NCBI GenBank assembly: GCA_038373885.1 | Contig: JAWZYV010013530.1 | Span: forward strand, 785,097 to 849,096 | DNA length: 64,000 bases | Direction: 5' to 3' | Source of the DNA: Cheiracanthium punctorium | Lineage: Eukaryota; Arthropoda; Arachnida; Araneae; Cheiracanthiidae | In this document: positions 22,382 through 35,800 of the stretch, piece by piece | How positions within the stretch are numbered: position 1 is the first letter of the stretch | How the letters are laid out: the number at the start of each line of letters is the position of its first letter | Notes under the pieces: model-generated | The model's database searches: none | The model's input: only the letters and a program-made list of their open reading frames with translations | What the model was told of the DNA's origin: nothing | Translations under genes and position numbers: made by a program

Positions 22382-25098
22382 CATAGCTGCCATACCTCCA
22401 GATTTTTCCGGGAGACTCCCGAATTTCAGAACGATCTCCCGAACTCCCGAAAAGTTTATAAATCTCCCGAATTTTTCCAAATTATTCCCATGTTTTATGT
22501 ACTTATCAATTTTTGAAAAAAAATTACAGAACTTGTTAAATGCTAACGAGAGAAACTGAAGAAACTTCGCTAAGACTACTCCAGAGGGCAAAGATTACTT
22601 AAAAGTACGGTTACCATAAAAGAACAAAAAAGCAAGGGAAAACAACAGTGATTACCGAACCTAAAGCAAAACATGTTCAAATCTACAACGTTCTAAGCGG
22701 ACATAGCAGAGTAACAAGAGGACGATAATGCGTGCCTGGGATGTACGTTTTCACTGCATCTCGCACTGCGCCTAGACTAAAGTCAGCTAGAGTGCAATGT
22801 TACTGATTTCTGAGTTCGTAAATTCAAAACTTAGTTCAGAGGAGCAAATTCTTATTTTAGATCCTCGATGTTTCGAAAGGTATCTGATACATAATTATGT
22901 ACTTGGCGAACTACTACACAACAATAATTATCTATTGAGACCTTTCGCCACTGGAAAACCGTTGTCGGTGAGCTTTTGTTACTTGCGACGTGTTTTTATT
23001 GCTGTTTTGTGCACTTGATGAATCTATAAATTTTTTCCGACACGTACCAGCTTAACTGACACTTCTATTGTGGATTATTGAGAAAATGGCAGATGTTAGC
23101 GAATATATTGGAAAACGTGGATTGAAAACGAAATGTTTGTGGTCATTTTCGGATTCAAAAATTTGCTTGGTTTTGGAAAAATCGTCGGCCGAACGAGAAC
23201 TTCCGGACATTTTATGAATGCTAAACTGGAATTTTTGTTTAAATAAAGCAAACTGACGGTCTGCGCGACAAATAAAACTTGTATAAAAGTGCAGCTTTTA
23301 GTAATGGTATTTAAAATATAAATCTTATCGTATTCCTTTAGGTCTTCAACATGCAAAATTTATGGTAGTTTAAATATACTTTATTTCTTAAAGAAATAAA
23401 TTATTAATAATAATTCCAATAAATAAATACTTCGATATTTATAGCTATTAAAACGTACACATCTTAATTTTATGCTGAATAAAAGAATAATGCTTTTTTT
23501 AAATGTGAGTTAATGTATCCGTAAGAAAAAGAAAACCAAAATTTTCCGAGTTTTGGTTTTTTTTTTTTTTTTTTGCATTTTCTTTTTTAAACAGTTACGC
23601 GGATTTTACTAAAAATATATACCGTAACTTTGTGAAAAGTTATCTAATGGTAAGACCACGGACGGATTAAAGGGGTTGGGAGGGGGGAGCGATTACTCCT
23701 CCGCTACAAGAAAAAGAAATTCTATTTTGCTTCCATAAAATAGACAATTTCAACTAACCGCCCATAAAATTGCATTAATCCGTCCTTAGGCAAGCAAGAT
23801 GTATCGCCCCCTTAAATAAGTAAAAAGATTACTTTTATTATTCATTTATGAAAATGTACATAACCAAGCAAAAAAAAAAATCATTACTAATTCTCATGGG
23901 TCAAGCCACATAATACTTAATTTTAAACAACATTCAATTGATACTCTCTCTGGGTTAAAAGTAACAAAATATAAAATTTAAAAATGCTCTTTATTAAAAA
24001 TTTGCACTCGCAATTGAAAAAAAAAGAAAGAAATTGAGGCGACGCAAGTCATATTTTAACGTCTCAGCAGAATTCCCTCTCTTGCTTTATTAGCCAGCTC
24101 GCCGAGTGAAGACAAAAGAATAACAACCTTCGCGATGACGGTGCGGTGTCGGTATCTCGGTTTGTGAAGGCCCATTTTCCACCGTATTACATAAATTATT
24201 ATTTTTTTAAAAGCACTATTGGACTGAAATATTTCTAAAATGGATTCACGAAGCTTGTCCGCACCTGTAACTACGTCGATGCTTTAAATGACATAATGGG
24301 GAAAAAAAAAAAAAAAATTCAAATGCTCCCTGCATGCCGACGTGCCGTCACTTGAAGTGCATCTATGTGCTTTATTTTCTACAGAAAAAAAATTGTTAGC
24401 ATCGGCTTCACCGGAGCTTGCGTGCTAACTACAGATCAAAAAGCAAGCCGCGTCCTGGAAAAAAATTCCTTTTTCACATGCATAGTCCGCGGACTATACT
24501 AGCTAAATTATGGTAACTAACTATCCCCGATCTTCGGGTTCCATATTTGCCAACTGAACTTCAATCTTTTTGCAGCCTTTTGGTAAATGAATCATTTTAA
24601 AAACAAGATGTAAAACAGAGTTTTTAATACTCTATTGTTAAATTAAAATTTAAGGCATTTTAGTAACTCAACAGAAAAGTATTATTTTCCCCATAATATG
24701 TTTATTGATTTCTGAATCATTTTCCCAATTTTAAAATCAGGAAACCATAAAATCGTTTATTCTCATGTGCAGGTTTTTCTTTGGTAATTATTTTTATAGT
24801 TAATTTTAAAAAGCATAATCTTGCGAGTTGGTATTTTGCAGCTAATATAGGAAGGAGCAGAACATATGTCCCTGTCATAAGTTCCACTTCTGTGTGCTGC
24901 AAGACTGCTAAGATTCTAAAATTTTACCTAAGACAATATTTAGAAATTTATTAAAGAATTATTCTTTTTCCAATAAAACAAGAAAACTTCACTTTTATTC
25001 TATCATTTGAATGCTTATTTAAAAAAATGCCAATGCCATATATATAATTTTTTATTCCATTTCTTGTCAAAAAAAAGATAGGTATTAAAAAGGAAAAA

Positions 25099-25139
<41 letters not shown>

Positions 25140-25873
25140 AGAATCAAATTTTTATTTTATTTTTATATCAAAAGAATAGTCTGAAATTTGGATGTGAGAC
25201 TTATGATTTGTTTAGATCTAGGATTTTACGATACTACTTAAGATAATTATTTTAAATAATAATAGCCTGTTTTCTTTTAATAAATATTGTATATCTAAAA
25301 CTGATTATTAAACATTTACAGTGCATAGTTATTTTCTTCAGGATCACGGTCAATTTGTTTGTGGTTGAAATTTAACTGGTAGAAATTGTTTAGTACACCA
25401 TTTAGTTTAACAGTGGTTGAATTTAAGCTCACACATTATTCCCCAGTTCCATGTTTTTGCATTATCAACCTTGTTATATATGCCTGAAAATACGTGCACG
25501 TAAATTTTTCAATTTTTTACTGGAAAATATGTCCGTGTATTTCCTCTTTTTTGCTCTTCAGCTGTTTTCATGCCTGCAAAAATACAGGGGGGGGGGGGGG
25601 CATGAATGCAAATAGTTCAAAAGTATTTACTGTTTAAAAAATTGTTTATTTCTTTAAAAAAATATCGCATTTTAAAATTGGCTGTTTTAATAAATGTTTT
25701 AAGCTATACATTTTTCTTGTATATGTAATTTTCTTGGTTACTGATATATTACGCATGTGTACATAGTTTTTCCATCGATAACAAGGGTTTTTTAGTCTCC
25801 CTAATTTTTTAAAAATCTCCCTAATTTTTTCGAAAATCTCCCTAATTTTCATTCTCCAAGGTTGGCAGCTATG
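22382..25873. mobile_element. 3.5-kb element with 6-bp target duplication
   Basis: Termini CATAGCTGCCATACCTCCAG (left) and GGTTGGCAGCTATG (right) are inverted repeats. CCTTGT flanks both (22376-22381 and 25874-25879). Subtermini carry CTCCCGAATTT repeats on the left and TCTCCCTAATTTTTT repeats on the right. No transposase remains. The 24530-25450 part is homologous to the 3' part of the hAT at 6819-12719 (11700-12500), including AATAATAGCCTGTTTTC and ACTGATTATTAAA. This suggests a related hAT family. It has a 38-nt poly-T at 25101-25138. Located in intron 2 of 14-3-3 epsilon. Confidence 0.75.
23655..23795. mobile_element. short MITE, GGACGGATTAA family
   Basis: ACGGACGGATTAAAGGGG at the left and TTGCATTAATCCGTCCTT at the right are inverted ends. 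The interior has CCATAAAATAGA and AACTAACCGCCC. Related copies are at 60126-60316 and about 60806-60960. It is nested in the 22382-25873 element. Confidence 0.6.
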
Positions 25874-25954
25874 CCTTGTTCTCCCGTTGTTCAAGAAGTT
25901 AGTTTTACTTCGGGGGCGGGAAAGGGAATAATGAAGAATTTTTTTTTTTTTTTT

Positions 25955-26325
25955 TCTAATAAGTCCTGTGCCAAACTGTAACTGGTATAACAGTTGTCAA
26001 CCATAAGGTTTCATCCAGAATTCAATATTGGTTTTACCAATCACATGACAATTTTGTCAGGAGTGTTTTCTCTGCTGTTCTGACCTGTAGGTTGAGTTCC
26101 TGCATAAATTTCTAGGTACAAGTATAAAAGGTCCTTGCATCTACTGGAGCAAAAATTTTGAGTCCATAGATTTAAAAATATCAGATTCATTGCTTGAATC
26201 AATATCTTCTTCTGAATTTGACAATGATCACTGAAATGCTCTTCATGATCAATTTCTTCATCTTCTTCATTAAGGGATTCTTCATCAGTTGCGACTAAAA
26301 GGAGACTGTTTGCTACTATAATCAA
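25955..26325 (-). pseudogene. piggyBac transposase fragment
   Basis: The - strand reads an acidic stretch (DEESLNEEDEEIDHEEHF), as in piggyBac N-termini. It then skips to LYLEIYAGTQPTGQNSR, DKIVM, stop, LVKPILNSG, stop, NLMVDNCYTSYSLAQDLLEK. The block G.QP ... LV.P.L.SG ... DN.YTS..LA..LL is the conserved middle of piggyBac DDE transposases, with the Asp of VDN a catalytic residue. Two in-frame stops and a large internal deletion mean it is dead. No TTAA-flanked ends were located. It lies in intron 2 of 14-3-3 epsilon. Confidence 0.75.
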
Positions 26326-28197
26326 AAATAGGCAACTATGGTGACTATTTACATGTAAAAACAGCTAAAAAGCAACTATTTTTCTAGGAGTATCAGTACA
26401 ATTTCTGTTTCACCTAGAACGTTTAAGGCACGTAACCATGCTACTAACATCATGATAATCACCGAGCATTGCGCAGCAGTGTCCGCTCATAGATTTTGAG
26501 AAATAATCAGGCAAGAACAGATAAGCTGGATTCATACCGCCTGTGTCGTTCCATTGTAGTTCACTTTACTAAAAGACATGTTTTTAGAATCAAAGAATTG
26601 ACAGAACTTCAGAATTCCAAAAACATAATCCAGCCAGCTTTCAGAATGACACAGTGGTATATCATTCACATTGTTGCAGAAACTCTGCTGAATTGTCAAA
26701 TTCATATTTGAAAGTATGCTTTAAAGTCTGGGGTTTGTAGAAAGTTTCAGTAGTTAGTCAAGATGTCAGGCCAAATACAAACCTAATTTTCCCTAGAAAC
26801 TTGCTAAACAATCCTCAAGGCATAATTTAATGGAATTTACAAGCAGTAATTCTGTAGATAACTTATTGTCAATCGGAAGAACTTCCTCAAATACTGAGAT
26901 TCCTTTACAGTAAATAAAATTGTTGCATTTGCTAAAATATCAGAATACTTGAGCAGAACATAAACAAATTTTAAAATACAGCTTGGTAAAACATGCAAAA
27001 TACAGTGCCTCTGGCATCAAAATTATGATAAGTGATATGTTTTTGATAGCTAGCATTTGGTAGAAAAGCCCATTCAAGACTGGGATAATGTACTCTCATA
27101 TTATTTGTACTTTTGGAGTTTTCTCAATCTATAGTAAATTCTCTCATTTTTTTTTACACCATTTGTGTAATGCTAAGTAAATATATAATCTTCACAGTAT
27201 TATAGAAACTTCTCTCAGAAAACAAATGTATTCAACATTTTTAAGACTTTGTTTAGAAGATTTCAGTCTGTTTAAATTGTAGCGAGATTTTATAAGCTGG
27301 CAGTAAAAGCTATCTAGCTCAAAGCAAAATCTTGAGTAATTTTGTAATAACGGACAATTACAATTGCAGGTTTCTTGCTTAACTTAAATATTCTGAATCA
27401 ATCTACTCTTCAATCCTGAAAGATTAAAAAAAATTGAGTTAATGCAATTATTAGAATAAACAAACAAAAATCCTCATATTTTCTTGTAAATATTCTGTAG
27501 TTACATATGTAACATTAAAATAAATCTAAAATAGCAAGAAACATTCCAATAAAGTTTTATATACTTGCAGCTAAATGTGTCAAGAGAACTGCTGATCCTT
27601 GTGCCTATTTGGGTTAATCTCATGACATTTGCCATGGTTGACGACTTATTTTGAGCCCTGGCTGTCAGTTGTTTAATGTTAAGCCAAATTATTTCATTTA
27701 TGAGCTTAGATTTTTGTTCCCTTGTCTTATTAAATGAAGGTTTGGATGAAATAATTTGTCTCAATATTAAGCTTCACACTAAAATACTGCTATTGTTTGT
27801 ATATCAATGGCCTTCATACCTCCATTCAATTTTTTTTATATTCCATTGGATCTTCTCTTGCTTCTCATTCACAATTACATTATTTTCTGTAGCTCAGATT
27901 GAAGTTAAAATGTAACTTAGGAGTTTTTAAGTTTTCTAGCAGGTTTCCTATGATGCTCTAGAAGTCCGGGTCTTTCCGACTACCAAAAAACTTTAAAGGA
28001 TGCCCAAGCAGCCCTGTGAATTTCTTACATTAGTTGCAGAGATTTTGTCTTTCATGGGTTTTTGAGTGGTTTTGTTGGTAGACAATTTCAGCTTTGTTTT
28101 GGATTGTCATGAAAACGTACTTTCCAGACTCTTAAAAGCACCCCCTTTTTTATTATAGCTTTTCAAAGATTGCTTTGCAGTAACTGAAGAAAGTTTA
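26326..28197. other. intronic DNA, no feature recognised
   Basis: AT-rich intron 2 sequence. Short open frames here are not supported by codon structure or family resemblance. I see no repeat ends. Confidence 0.5.
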
Positions 28198-30879
28198 CAG
28201 GGGTCTGTCCAGGTCGAAATCGGGTCCGAAAACGGACCCTTCACAAAATTCAACAAGTTAAAAATGGATCCTTCACAAAATTCAATATCGGAAAAACGGA
28301 CCCTTCACAAAATTCAGTTTGACCAAAACGGCCCTTTCACAAAATAACTATTGCAGTTTTCAATTGAGTTTAGGAATTATTATCATTTAGCGCGATCGTC
28401 ACCCAATAATATCTTGGCCTAAATGTAAACAATGTTGATGATGATGACGGGAGGTAGGTTGATTGGAGGCCCTAAGCCAGGGGGGTAAAACCGCCTACGC
28501 TTGCAGTTTGAAGCAGACGCCTGCGGTTATTTGTTCTTCCTCTTAAGTTCCCCCTACCTGCTATGTAGGAGCTCTCTTTCTGGGAATAAAAATCAGACTA
28601 GTAGCGAGCGCTCATTTATTAATTCTTTTCATGTGAGTTGTATTTATGCCAAAAAATTAAACATCAAGACTTATTCCACTATAATATTAATAAGGCTCAT
28701 TGCCAGAAGAAAAGGTGATGACAGCTGTCATTCTCGGATAATTACAACGTTCTTCATGAATAAATCCAGTGGCGTATGTAAAAAGGGCAGCCAGGTTGGG
28801 GAGGAGATTAAAAGAAAGCACTTTGTTTTCCAAACTGGCACATTTATGCACCATGTAGTAAATGTTCAGAAATCATTTGATGAAATCTCAAAATGATTAA
28901 CTTTGTCCTAAATCTTATTCTTAAAGACAGACATAAATTCAGATCAATGCATGTTTCGAAATCACGCAAACCTTCTAACTCGCAATAAGTCGTTTTGCAT
29001 TTTGAAATGAATCCGTAATTCTCTAATGTTTAGTAGATATCTGTAATAACTATAAATAATATGAAGTAGAAAGGCCATGTAATGATTACACTAAAAGCAA
29101 TCATTAAGAACAACTTGCTAGAGTGCATAACATCCAATTCAAAACAACAGGAGCTGCCTTCATTATGTGGCTAAGCTTATTGTTTACTAATTCACAACTG
29201 CATACTTATCAAACATAACATCCTTACCGGTGAAATCATTTTGGACTCCCTTCTTTCCCCCCCCCCAACTGAAAGCGTAATGTGCCAGGTGGCCCTTTTA
29301 CATTGCTGAAAAAACAAACATTCCAAGGGCATCTTTCAGATCACGCAAATAAAAGAAAACAGAAAAATAATTATTTATAAAAGGACATTTTATCTGGTTG
29401 CATTTAAAAAAAAAAAAAAAAAAGCTGTTCGGAATTTTGTGAAGGAACAGTTATACCTCCTGTTTTGTAAAGGGTCGTTTAAACATGCATCTTGACTTCA
29501 TTTATGAATTCGAAAAAAATTTTGACAAAAATTTTTTGACTTCATGGTATTGTCTCCTGTATAAAGAAACTGTATGGTAAGGAAGGAGAAAAAGTTTTGG
29601 CAAATAAGAATGGAAAAACGGACTGACATACCCAGGCATAGGGGGGAGAAAAAGGACTGCCAGACGCGGGCACCGCGCCCTATTTAATCAGTGGAGAATC
29701 CACACTATGGAATGTGAAATGGGATAAATTTAGGTCAATCACTGCTCAAGGCTGGAAAAAGGGGTGGGTGGGTTAGAAATAGTGTAATACTGCATTTTTT
29801 CATTCTTGGGAGTGAACAACAAAGCATAGGAGTGATTTTATTGGGATTTAATGTCATTTTAAAGAGCGGTCATAGGGGTACACTACAGAGAAATGCTATC
29901 GGCATAGGCAGGGCCGTAGCGAGCAAAAAATGATAGAAGACAGAAAATGTATAACTTAATTAAATTTTTTAAACTTAATTAATGCATGGGCACATCTTAC
30001 AGACTGGGAATTTTCTGTTTGGAGACCATATAAAAATGTACATTTGTATTTATTTAGATTTAATCTTCCAACATTTATAATCATTAATGTGCCTTTTTTT
30101 TTCTTTTTTTAACATAAATTTGTGATTTACTGTAAAATATTTGTGAAAAATATTTAAGTAATAAAACCCCAGGTCAGTGTTTTTGGGATATTCTCTGTAC
30201 ACTGACAAGTACTTCTTCTTTAATGCTACAAGTTGAAATTAATTTTTTTAAATGTTAGCTAATTTCTCCCATCTGTAATTATCTGCAACTTATTTTTGCT
30301 TTCCCTTCTTCAATTATTTAAATTTAACTAGATTTAAAAATTGCATTTTTCACATCGTTAGTATTAGAGTATTTCCAGTCGAAACTGACAGACATTGTAA
30401 TATTTAAAAATTACTAAAGTTTGAATTTGGGGTGTAAATAAAAGTGTTTAGTACCTGCAATTTAAAATCAAAACTACCATGGCCTAAGTTTATTATAAAA
30501 TCTATTTTTTAATCATTTAAAAGTAAAGATTTAAAGCTTTATATTTTTAATTTTAATCAAATTTTTTAAAAAATATTGTTTCAGGGTATGACTATCCCGG
30601 ATGTTCGGTGAACTGGAATTATTCAGTTTTGGCCAACTTTCTTTAAGGGAACTAACTATACCCATTTTGTTTTTAATTTTTAAAAAACAAAAATTCTCAA
30701 AAATCTATTTCGTGGTTGCTTTCTTGTTCAAAAATGAAATGGAAAATTGGAAGAAGTTCACAAAATAAGGAAAGATTCACAAAAATAGAAAAAATTCACA
30801 AAATTAGGTATAAATTCACAAAATTAGGTAAAATTTCACAAAAATAGGACCCTGGGAAAGAAACCTGGACTGACCCCTG
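28198..30879. mobile_element. element with TTCACAAAATT subterminal arrays
   Basis: The left end CAGGGGTCTGTCCAGGTCGA and the reverse complement of the right end, CAGGGGTCAGTCCAGGTTTC, are inverted repeats. GTTTAC occurs at both edges (28193-28198 and 30880-30885), a 6-bp duplication if the terminal C is shared. The left subterminus has four units of ACGGACCCTTCACAAAATTCA type. The right has five TTCACAAAATTAGG/TTCACAAAAATAGG units. Inverted versions are at 29430-29475 (GGAATTTTGTGAAGGAAC). The interior includes fragments of cgtaGC-type MITEs (28467, 28768, 29635, 29905). No transposase. Confidence 0.7.
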
Positions 30880-30885
30880 GTTTAC

Positions 30886-31613
30886 CTGTTGAACAAAAAT
30901 TATATTTGTGAAAACTGATAAACTTTTACATATCCCCCCACCACACACCAGCAACATCTAAGAATGCATAAGAAACACCATTCTCATTTAGAGGCAAAAG
31001 CAGAGCTGTCATTGATCTGTGTAGTTAATCAGAAATAATTCCTGCATCTTACTTACCAGATTTGCTCGAGCTGAGCTCGGGCCGGTAAAACATTCCATTC
31101 TGGATTATCCCAAGTGTAGCTCGGGTAGTGGGAAATTTTTAATATTTTCTGATTTATTTCGTTTCGCTTTCAAACACTTTTATTTACTTTTCTGCCCACT
31201 AGATGGTAGAACAATACTCAATTTAGGAAATCTTACATGTATATATATCAAAATATGCATTTAAAAAAATTGACATTTTTTAACCCTCCAATTTGAAAAA
31301 AATTTAACTGGCAAGGGGTTAAAGCATTGTTAGAAGTGAGTTGTCTTGAAATTCCTACTTTTTAACAAATTGTAGTTTTTTTTTTATGGCTGTTTTTCAT
31401 TTTTAAAAATTTTGCATTATGCATTAAGGCTGTTTCTTTTGAAAAGTGTTGGGTGCCGCAACTGTTGAACAGCTTTAAATGCAAACTCATGTTACACACT
31501 TGAAAAACTTACTACTGCTTCTACACTAACTGCATTATAGTTTGCACTGTATTAATTTTTTTAAAATCTTAAAACCAGAGTCTTCTTTTTCACTTCAAAG
31601 ATTTAAGTATATC
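30886..31613. other. intronic DNA, no feature recognised
   Basis: AT-rich intron 2 sequence between two elements. Nothing supported. Confidence 0.5.
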
Positions 31614-32612
31614 CAGGGTGTCTCCCAGTCATGGAAATCATGAATGTCAAGATTTTGGACAAGGGGTCATGAAAGTCAAGAAAATGTCCCAAATTTTGAT
31701 ACTATGTCACGATTTTTTCTTCTTATAACCTAGTTTCCAGTTGTAGGAGACGGAAAAAGAAACTGTGTTGCAATCTCATTGCCGTGGTAGTTTTTCTTAC
31801 TGATTAGGATAGTCACGTTTCATTCTCTTTTGACTGCTTTTGGCGAGCGACGAATGTTCTCGGAACGTAATTTCTCCCTTAACCCTTTCTCATTGCTTGT
31901 TGTTGCTGTTACTGGCCCGCTTCTGGGCAATGTAGTTGGAGCTTCTGGCTATGGACACTCTCTCATTGGTATTACCAGAGAAACACCTTTTTACTTCCTC
32001 ACTCATCTGTAGTAGGGAATTTTCTGTTCAAATGAGGATTCAAGCCACATTCAGAATAAAATTAATGTTCAATTGTTTCCCCTTTGAGTGCGGAATGATG
32101 GAAACTTGACTGGATGTCAGCAATGGGATGTTTGGCATTTTGAGAACAGTCTAGAATTCAAGTCTATGCGAGCCGCAGTACATACGCCTTCCTCTTCACA
32201 TGTTAGCTTCTCAATGAGTTAAAATTTAAAACTATGATGAACAATTATATATAAAAGATCTGATTGAGATTGCCTTTGTTTCAGATCTGAGGGTGGAAGA
32301 AAGTGAATGGTTTTTAACTATTATTTATAATACTTAAAAGATGCAATGTGTTTCACTGGGTTATTTAGAATTAAAATAAATTATCTTAATCTGGTACTAT
32401 AGATATGAGTTTTATATATGCATAAAGTTTCTTTTTGTAAAACAATTAAATCTGACAATAATCTGACAAGAGTAATTAATATTATAATTATATTACTATA
32501 ATATGTTTAAAATTAGTTACATTTCAAAAGCAACAAAATGGCGGTGTATCATTGCCATGGAAATTCCCTTGTGGTCATGAATTTTATTTTCTGCACTCTA
32601 GTAGACGCCCTG
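31614..32612. mobile_element. GGGTGTCTACC family element, copy 2
   Basis: The left end CAGGGTGTCTCCCAGTCATG and right end CTAGTAGACGCCCTG form an imperfect inverted repeat of the same family as 14454-15343. It shares subterminal AAGTCAAGAAAATGTCCC and CATGAATTT motifs. Target duplication is unclear. It lies 217 bp before the last 14-3-3 epsilon exon and has no coding capacity. Confidence 0.65.
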
Positions 32613-32829
32613 CATACCCCCCCCCCCCTCCCCCAAACCTTTTTTTTTTTTTTTTTAAATGTGGTTTACAAATTTGAGTGAAAATGCAGGAACTGGAAAA
32701 TCTACCAGGGTTAGTATGTGCTTGATTGCACGTTTCAGAAAGACTAGGAAATCTTTTCAATATTTGTATATCACTTTCTACATTTAATGTTATTTTGTTT
32801 CTTGGAAAGTGATGATCATTCTTTTACAG

Positions 32830-32885
32830 GAGAAGGTGAACAAAAAGAACAAGTTCAAGATGTTGAAGACCAAGATGTTTCATAA
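32830..32885 (+). CDS. 14-3-3epsilon: 14-3-3 epsilon, terminal coding exon and stop
   Basis: Acceptor CTTTTACAG ends at 32829. The first two bases complete the Gly codon begun at 22101. The exon then codes EGEQKEQVQDVEDQDVS followed by TAA (32883-32885). This acidic, disordered tail is diagnostic of arthropod 14-3-3 epsilon, whose known tails end in DVEDQDVS. It is only 56 coding nt long. The joined tail here reads DMQHDGEGEQ and lacks the small alternative insert (AEVDPNAG-like) that Drosophila can splice between the two blocks. A microexon for such an insert could still hide in the 10.7-kb intron at 22102-32829, but I did not find one. Confidence 0.93.
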
Positions 32886-35800
32886 ATCATTTTATATTCA
32901 TAAAAATGTGTTCCATTAATTTGTTACTATGTGAGATGGTTTTTGTGTTTATTGCCATGTAGGGTATTTCCTTTGCTCATTTTTGATCCGCAGATGTTTT
33001 GTGTCTGTAAGAATGCGAGAGTGTTTCCTTCTAATCAGGAACTTGCGCCAGCCGTAAATTCTTTCGTAAATATGTATTTTAGACCATTGTGTGGTACTAT
33101 AGGTTGAGTTTTTTATATTGTTTTATTCAGATGTTATGGTATGTAATTGTGTTAACTTTATGGCTTTAAAATTTTATTTATGTATTGCATGTTTATGAAA
33201 TCTTAGTCTCTCAAAAGCATATTTAAAACTTATTAAAATACTAATTGTAATTGCCTGGAATTCAATACTTAAACATTTTCTTCTATTTAATCTAATGAAT
33301 GTACCTATTTATGTACACTTAAACTATGTTCCAACATTTAAAATTTTTTACTGGAAAAACCCAATATTGTGAAAACACCATGTGGTTGAAAACCATGTAT
33401 ACCTAGATACATCCATATACTTATGCATGTATGTATGTATTATGAATTTTTAGCAAGTTTGAAATGTTGCTCAAAACAATCATTCACAATTATTTTAATA
33501 GCAATATTTTTCTGCTATTTTGTTTTTACCTGCTTTTGAAATTAAATACTCAGTGTAACACTCATTTGTTTTATTTGTAATTTTAGCATTTGTTGGTTTT
33601 GTTTGTATTTTAAATATTTATATGCTAACATCTACATTCAAATTTTTGCATTTCACATACACACACATGTATCTTTAAATTTCTAACTGCTTTTAAAGCA
33701 TTTGTGCATAAATTAAAAAAGCCATATGTACTTGTATGTGTATATAAATATATATGTATAAAATCTGTATATAAATATATATACATACATACATTGAAAT
33801 TTAATACTTGCAGTATGTTTTTTTTTTTTTTTTTTTTTTTTAAACTTGTTTTTGTGAAAGTGTCTTATTTTTGCAATCTAATTTATATATATCACATGTA
33901 ACTTTTATTCCATGAAAGTTTTTCATACTCAGGCATAAGTAGCATAGCTCTAAATGTTTCATTAGTGTACTATAGAATTTTTGAAGAAAAATAGTAACCA
34001 TGATATAACGTGATATAGGGAAGACAGATCTTCTGTCAGGAATTGGTTTCACAAAATTTTTTGTAGAAAAAGCACTGGGACTCATAGCACATTTCAAAAT
34101 CTTTTCTTATAGCTGCCAAGTTAGAAACATCTTTATTTAGAATGACTTGTGTTATGCCAAAGCATGCTTAAGAATCTCTAGACATCTTGCAGTATTTCTT
34201 CATTAGTGATGCAATTTCAGAAATATTTTGTACTATATCCAGGTATTTTTACATCATAGAAGAATTTTGATTGAGAATCAAACTGTGATTGAAAAAAATG
34301 CTTTGATAGAAAAATGATCAGGATATTTTCATAGGAATGGGGGTTCCCAGTGTTTTTTGCATGTTATCGTATCTCTTGTTTATATGCTAATTAAACATTA
34401 TGCTATTAAATATTTATTGTCAACTTCAGTTTAGATATATTTATTACTCAAACAACACCCATTTTGAAGTCTGCATGTTGCATTTACAATTATTTTGGCT
34501 TGTCCCTTGAAAAGGTGGGAACCCTTACAGTAAAAGACAACTGTAAAGCACAAACTACACTTTTATTTAGACTGTTTCATCCACTTTCCTTAGCTTAATT
34601 CCCTTCCCTGCTTGCTTCATTGTGCATTCTAGATTAACTTTTATTTTACGTTTGCGAATAATTTTGTGAAACTGGTGCTAAAATCTTCTAGCTCTCTTTC
34701 CTAAAAGGATGTTGTAGTGTCAGATGTTCTGTGTTTTGGTGTAATTCGGTACATATATTTTACTAACAGTTTTTTCATTTGCCTCTTAAAGGTCATCAAC
34801 ACGGTATTGAAATTCACATCCTAATCAAATTTAGATTGTCAGTGGGGGTGTATAGATTAAGAAAGAGCTGAAATTATTTTTTAACCTTAGCAGCATATAA
34901 TTTAGTTTAAATAGGAAGTATACCATAGTTTTATTTTTATGGAATTGATAGAAGTATATATTAATCATTCAAGGAATAAGTTATATCGAACCAACAGTTG
35001 ATATGATTTTAGTGCCTTGAAATTGTAGGTGGCTAGCAAAAAAGTAACTTTCTTTTTGTTTTAACAAATTTTAAAAGATGTAAAGTAAAACATTTTCCTA
35101 CTCATTTCTTTTGCCTTGTGCAGCTAAATTTGAAACTTGTAAACAATTGATTGCACATTTTGTGCACCCATGAAGTTGACATAACACAAATCCAAGTTGC
35201 CAGCAGCTGGAGCTCTTTTATATTGCATGTATTTCAAATACAAATTTCCTCTAATTTTTTCTTTTACACACATGAAATCTTTAGAAATATGTAAACTAAT
35301 TATGCTCATTGGTAGTGTTGGCAAGTACCAAATTCATGCTATTTATAGAACAACTATTTTTTTCTTTTCTTTCTTTTTTTTTTTTTAAAGTAACTGTACA
35401 GAACAAGTTTATTTAACATTGAAATCGAATGCTCTTGGTACTTAGTCTATAACCAACACTTCCTAATAAGAGTATGGTTGAGACAGGACCTAACATACTG
35501 TACAGCTGTTTTGTAAGCGGAATTATGTTCATATTGTGTCTGGAAGTGTATTGCAAGCGGCACTGAAATATGTGGTTTGACTGACATCTTTCACATTTCT
35601 CATTCCATCTGTAGAACAGAACATTTTGTGTGCTTTTTGTACAACATATTTGTTAGTTCTTGCTATATATATATAAATATAAAGTCATTCCAGCGGAATG
35701 TAGGAGATATCTCAAAGTGTGTTTTATGATGTAATAAACTAATAAATGTCACAACTTTGTTTCTCCCCTATTTGTTACTGTGTTCTCTTTCTCAAATTGA

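Noticed and set aside
33704..34097. Open frames in the region after the 14-3-3 epsilon stop
   Set aside because: Formed by TA/CATA microsatellites and poly-T within the probable 3' UTR.
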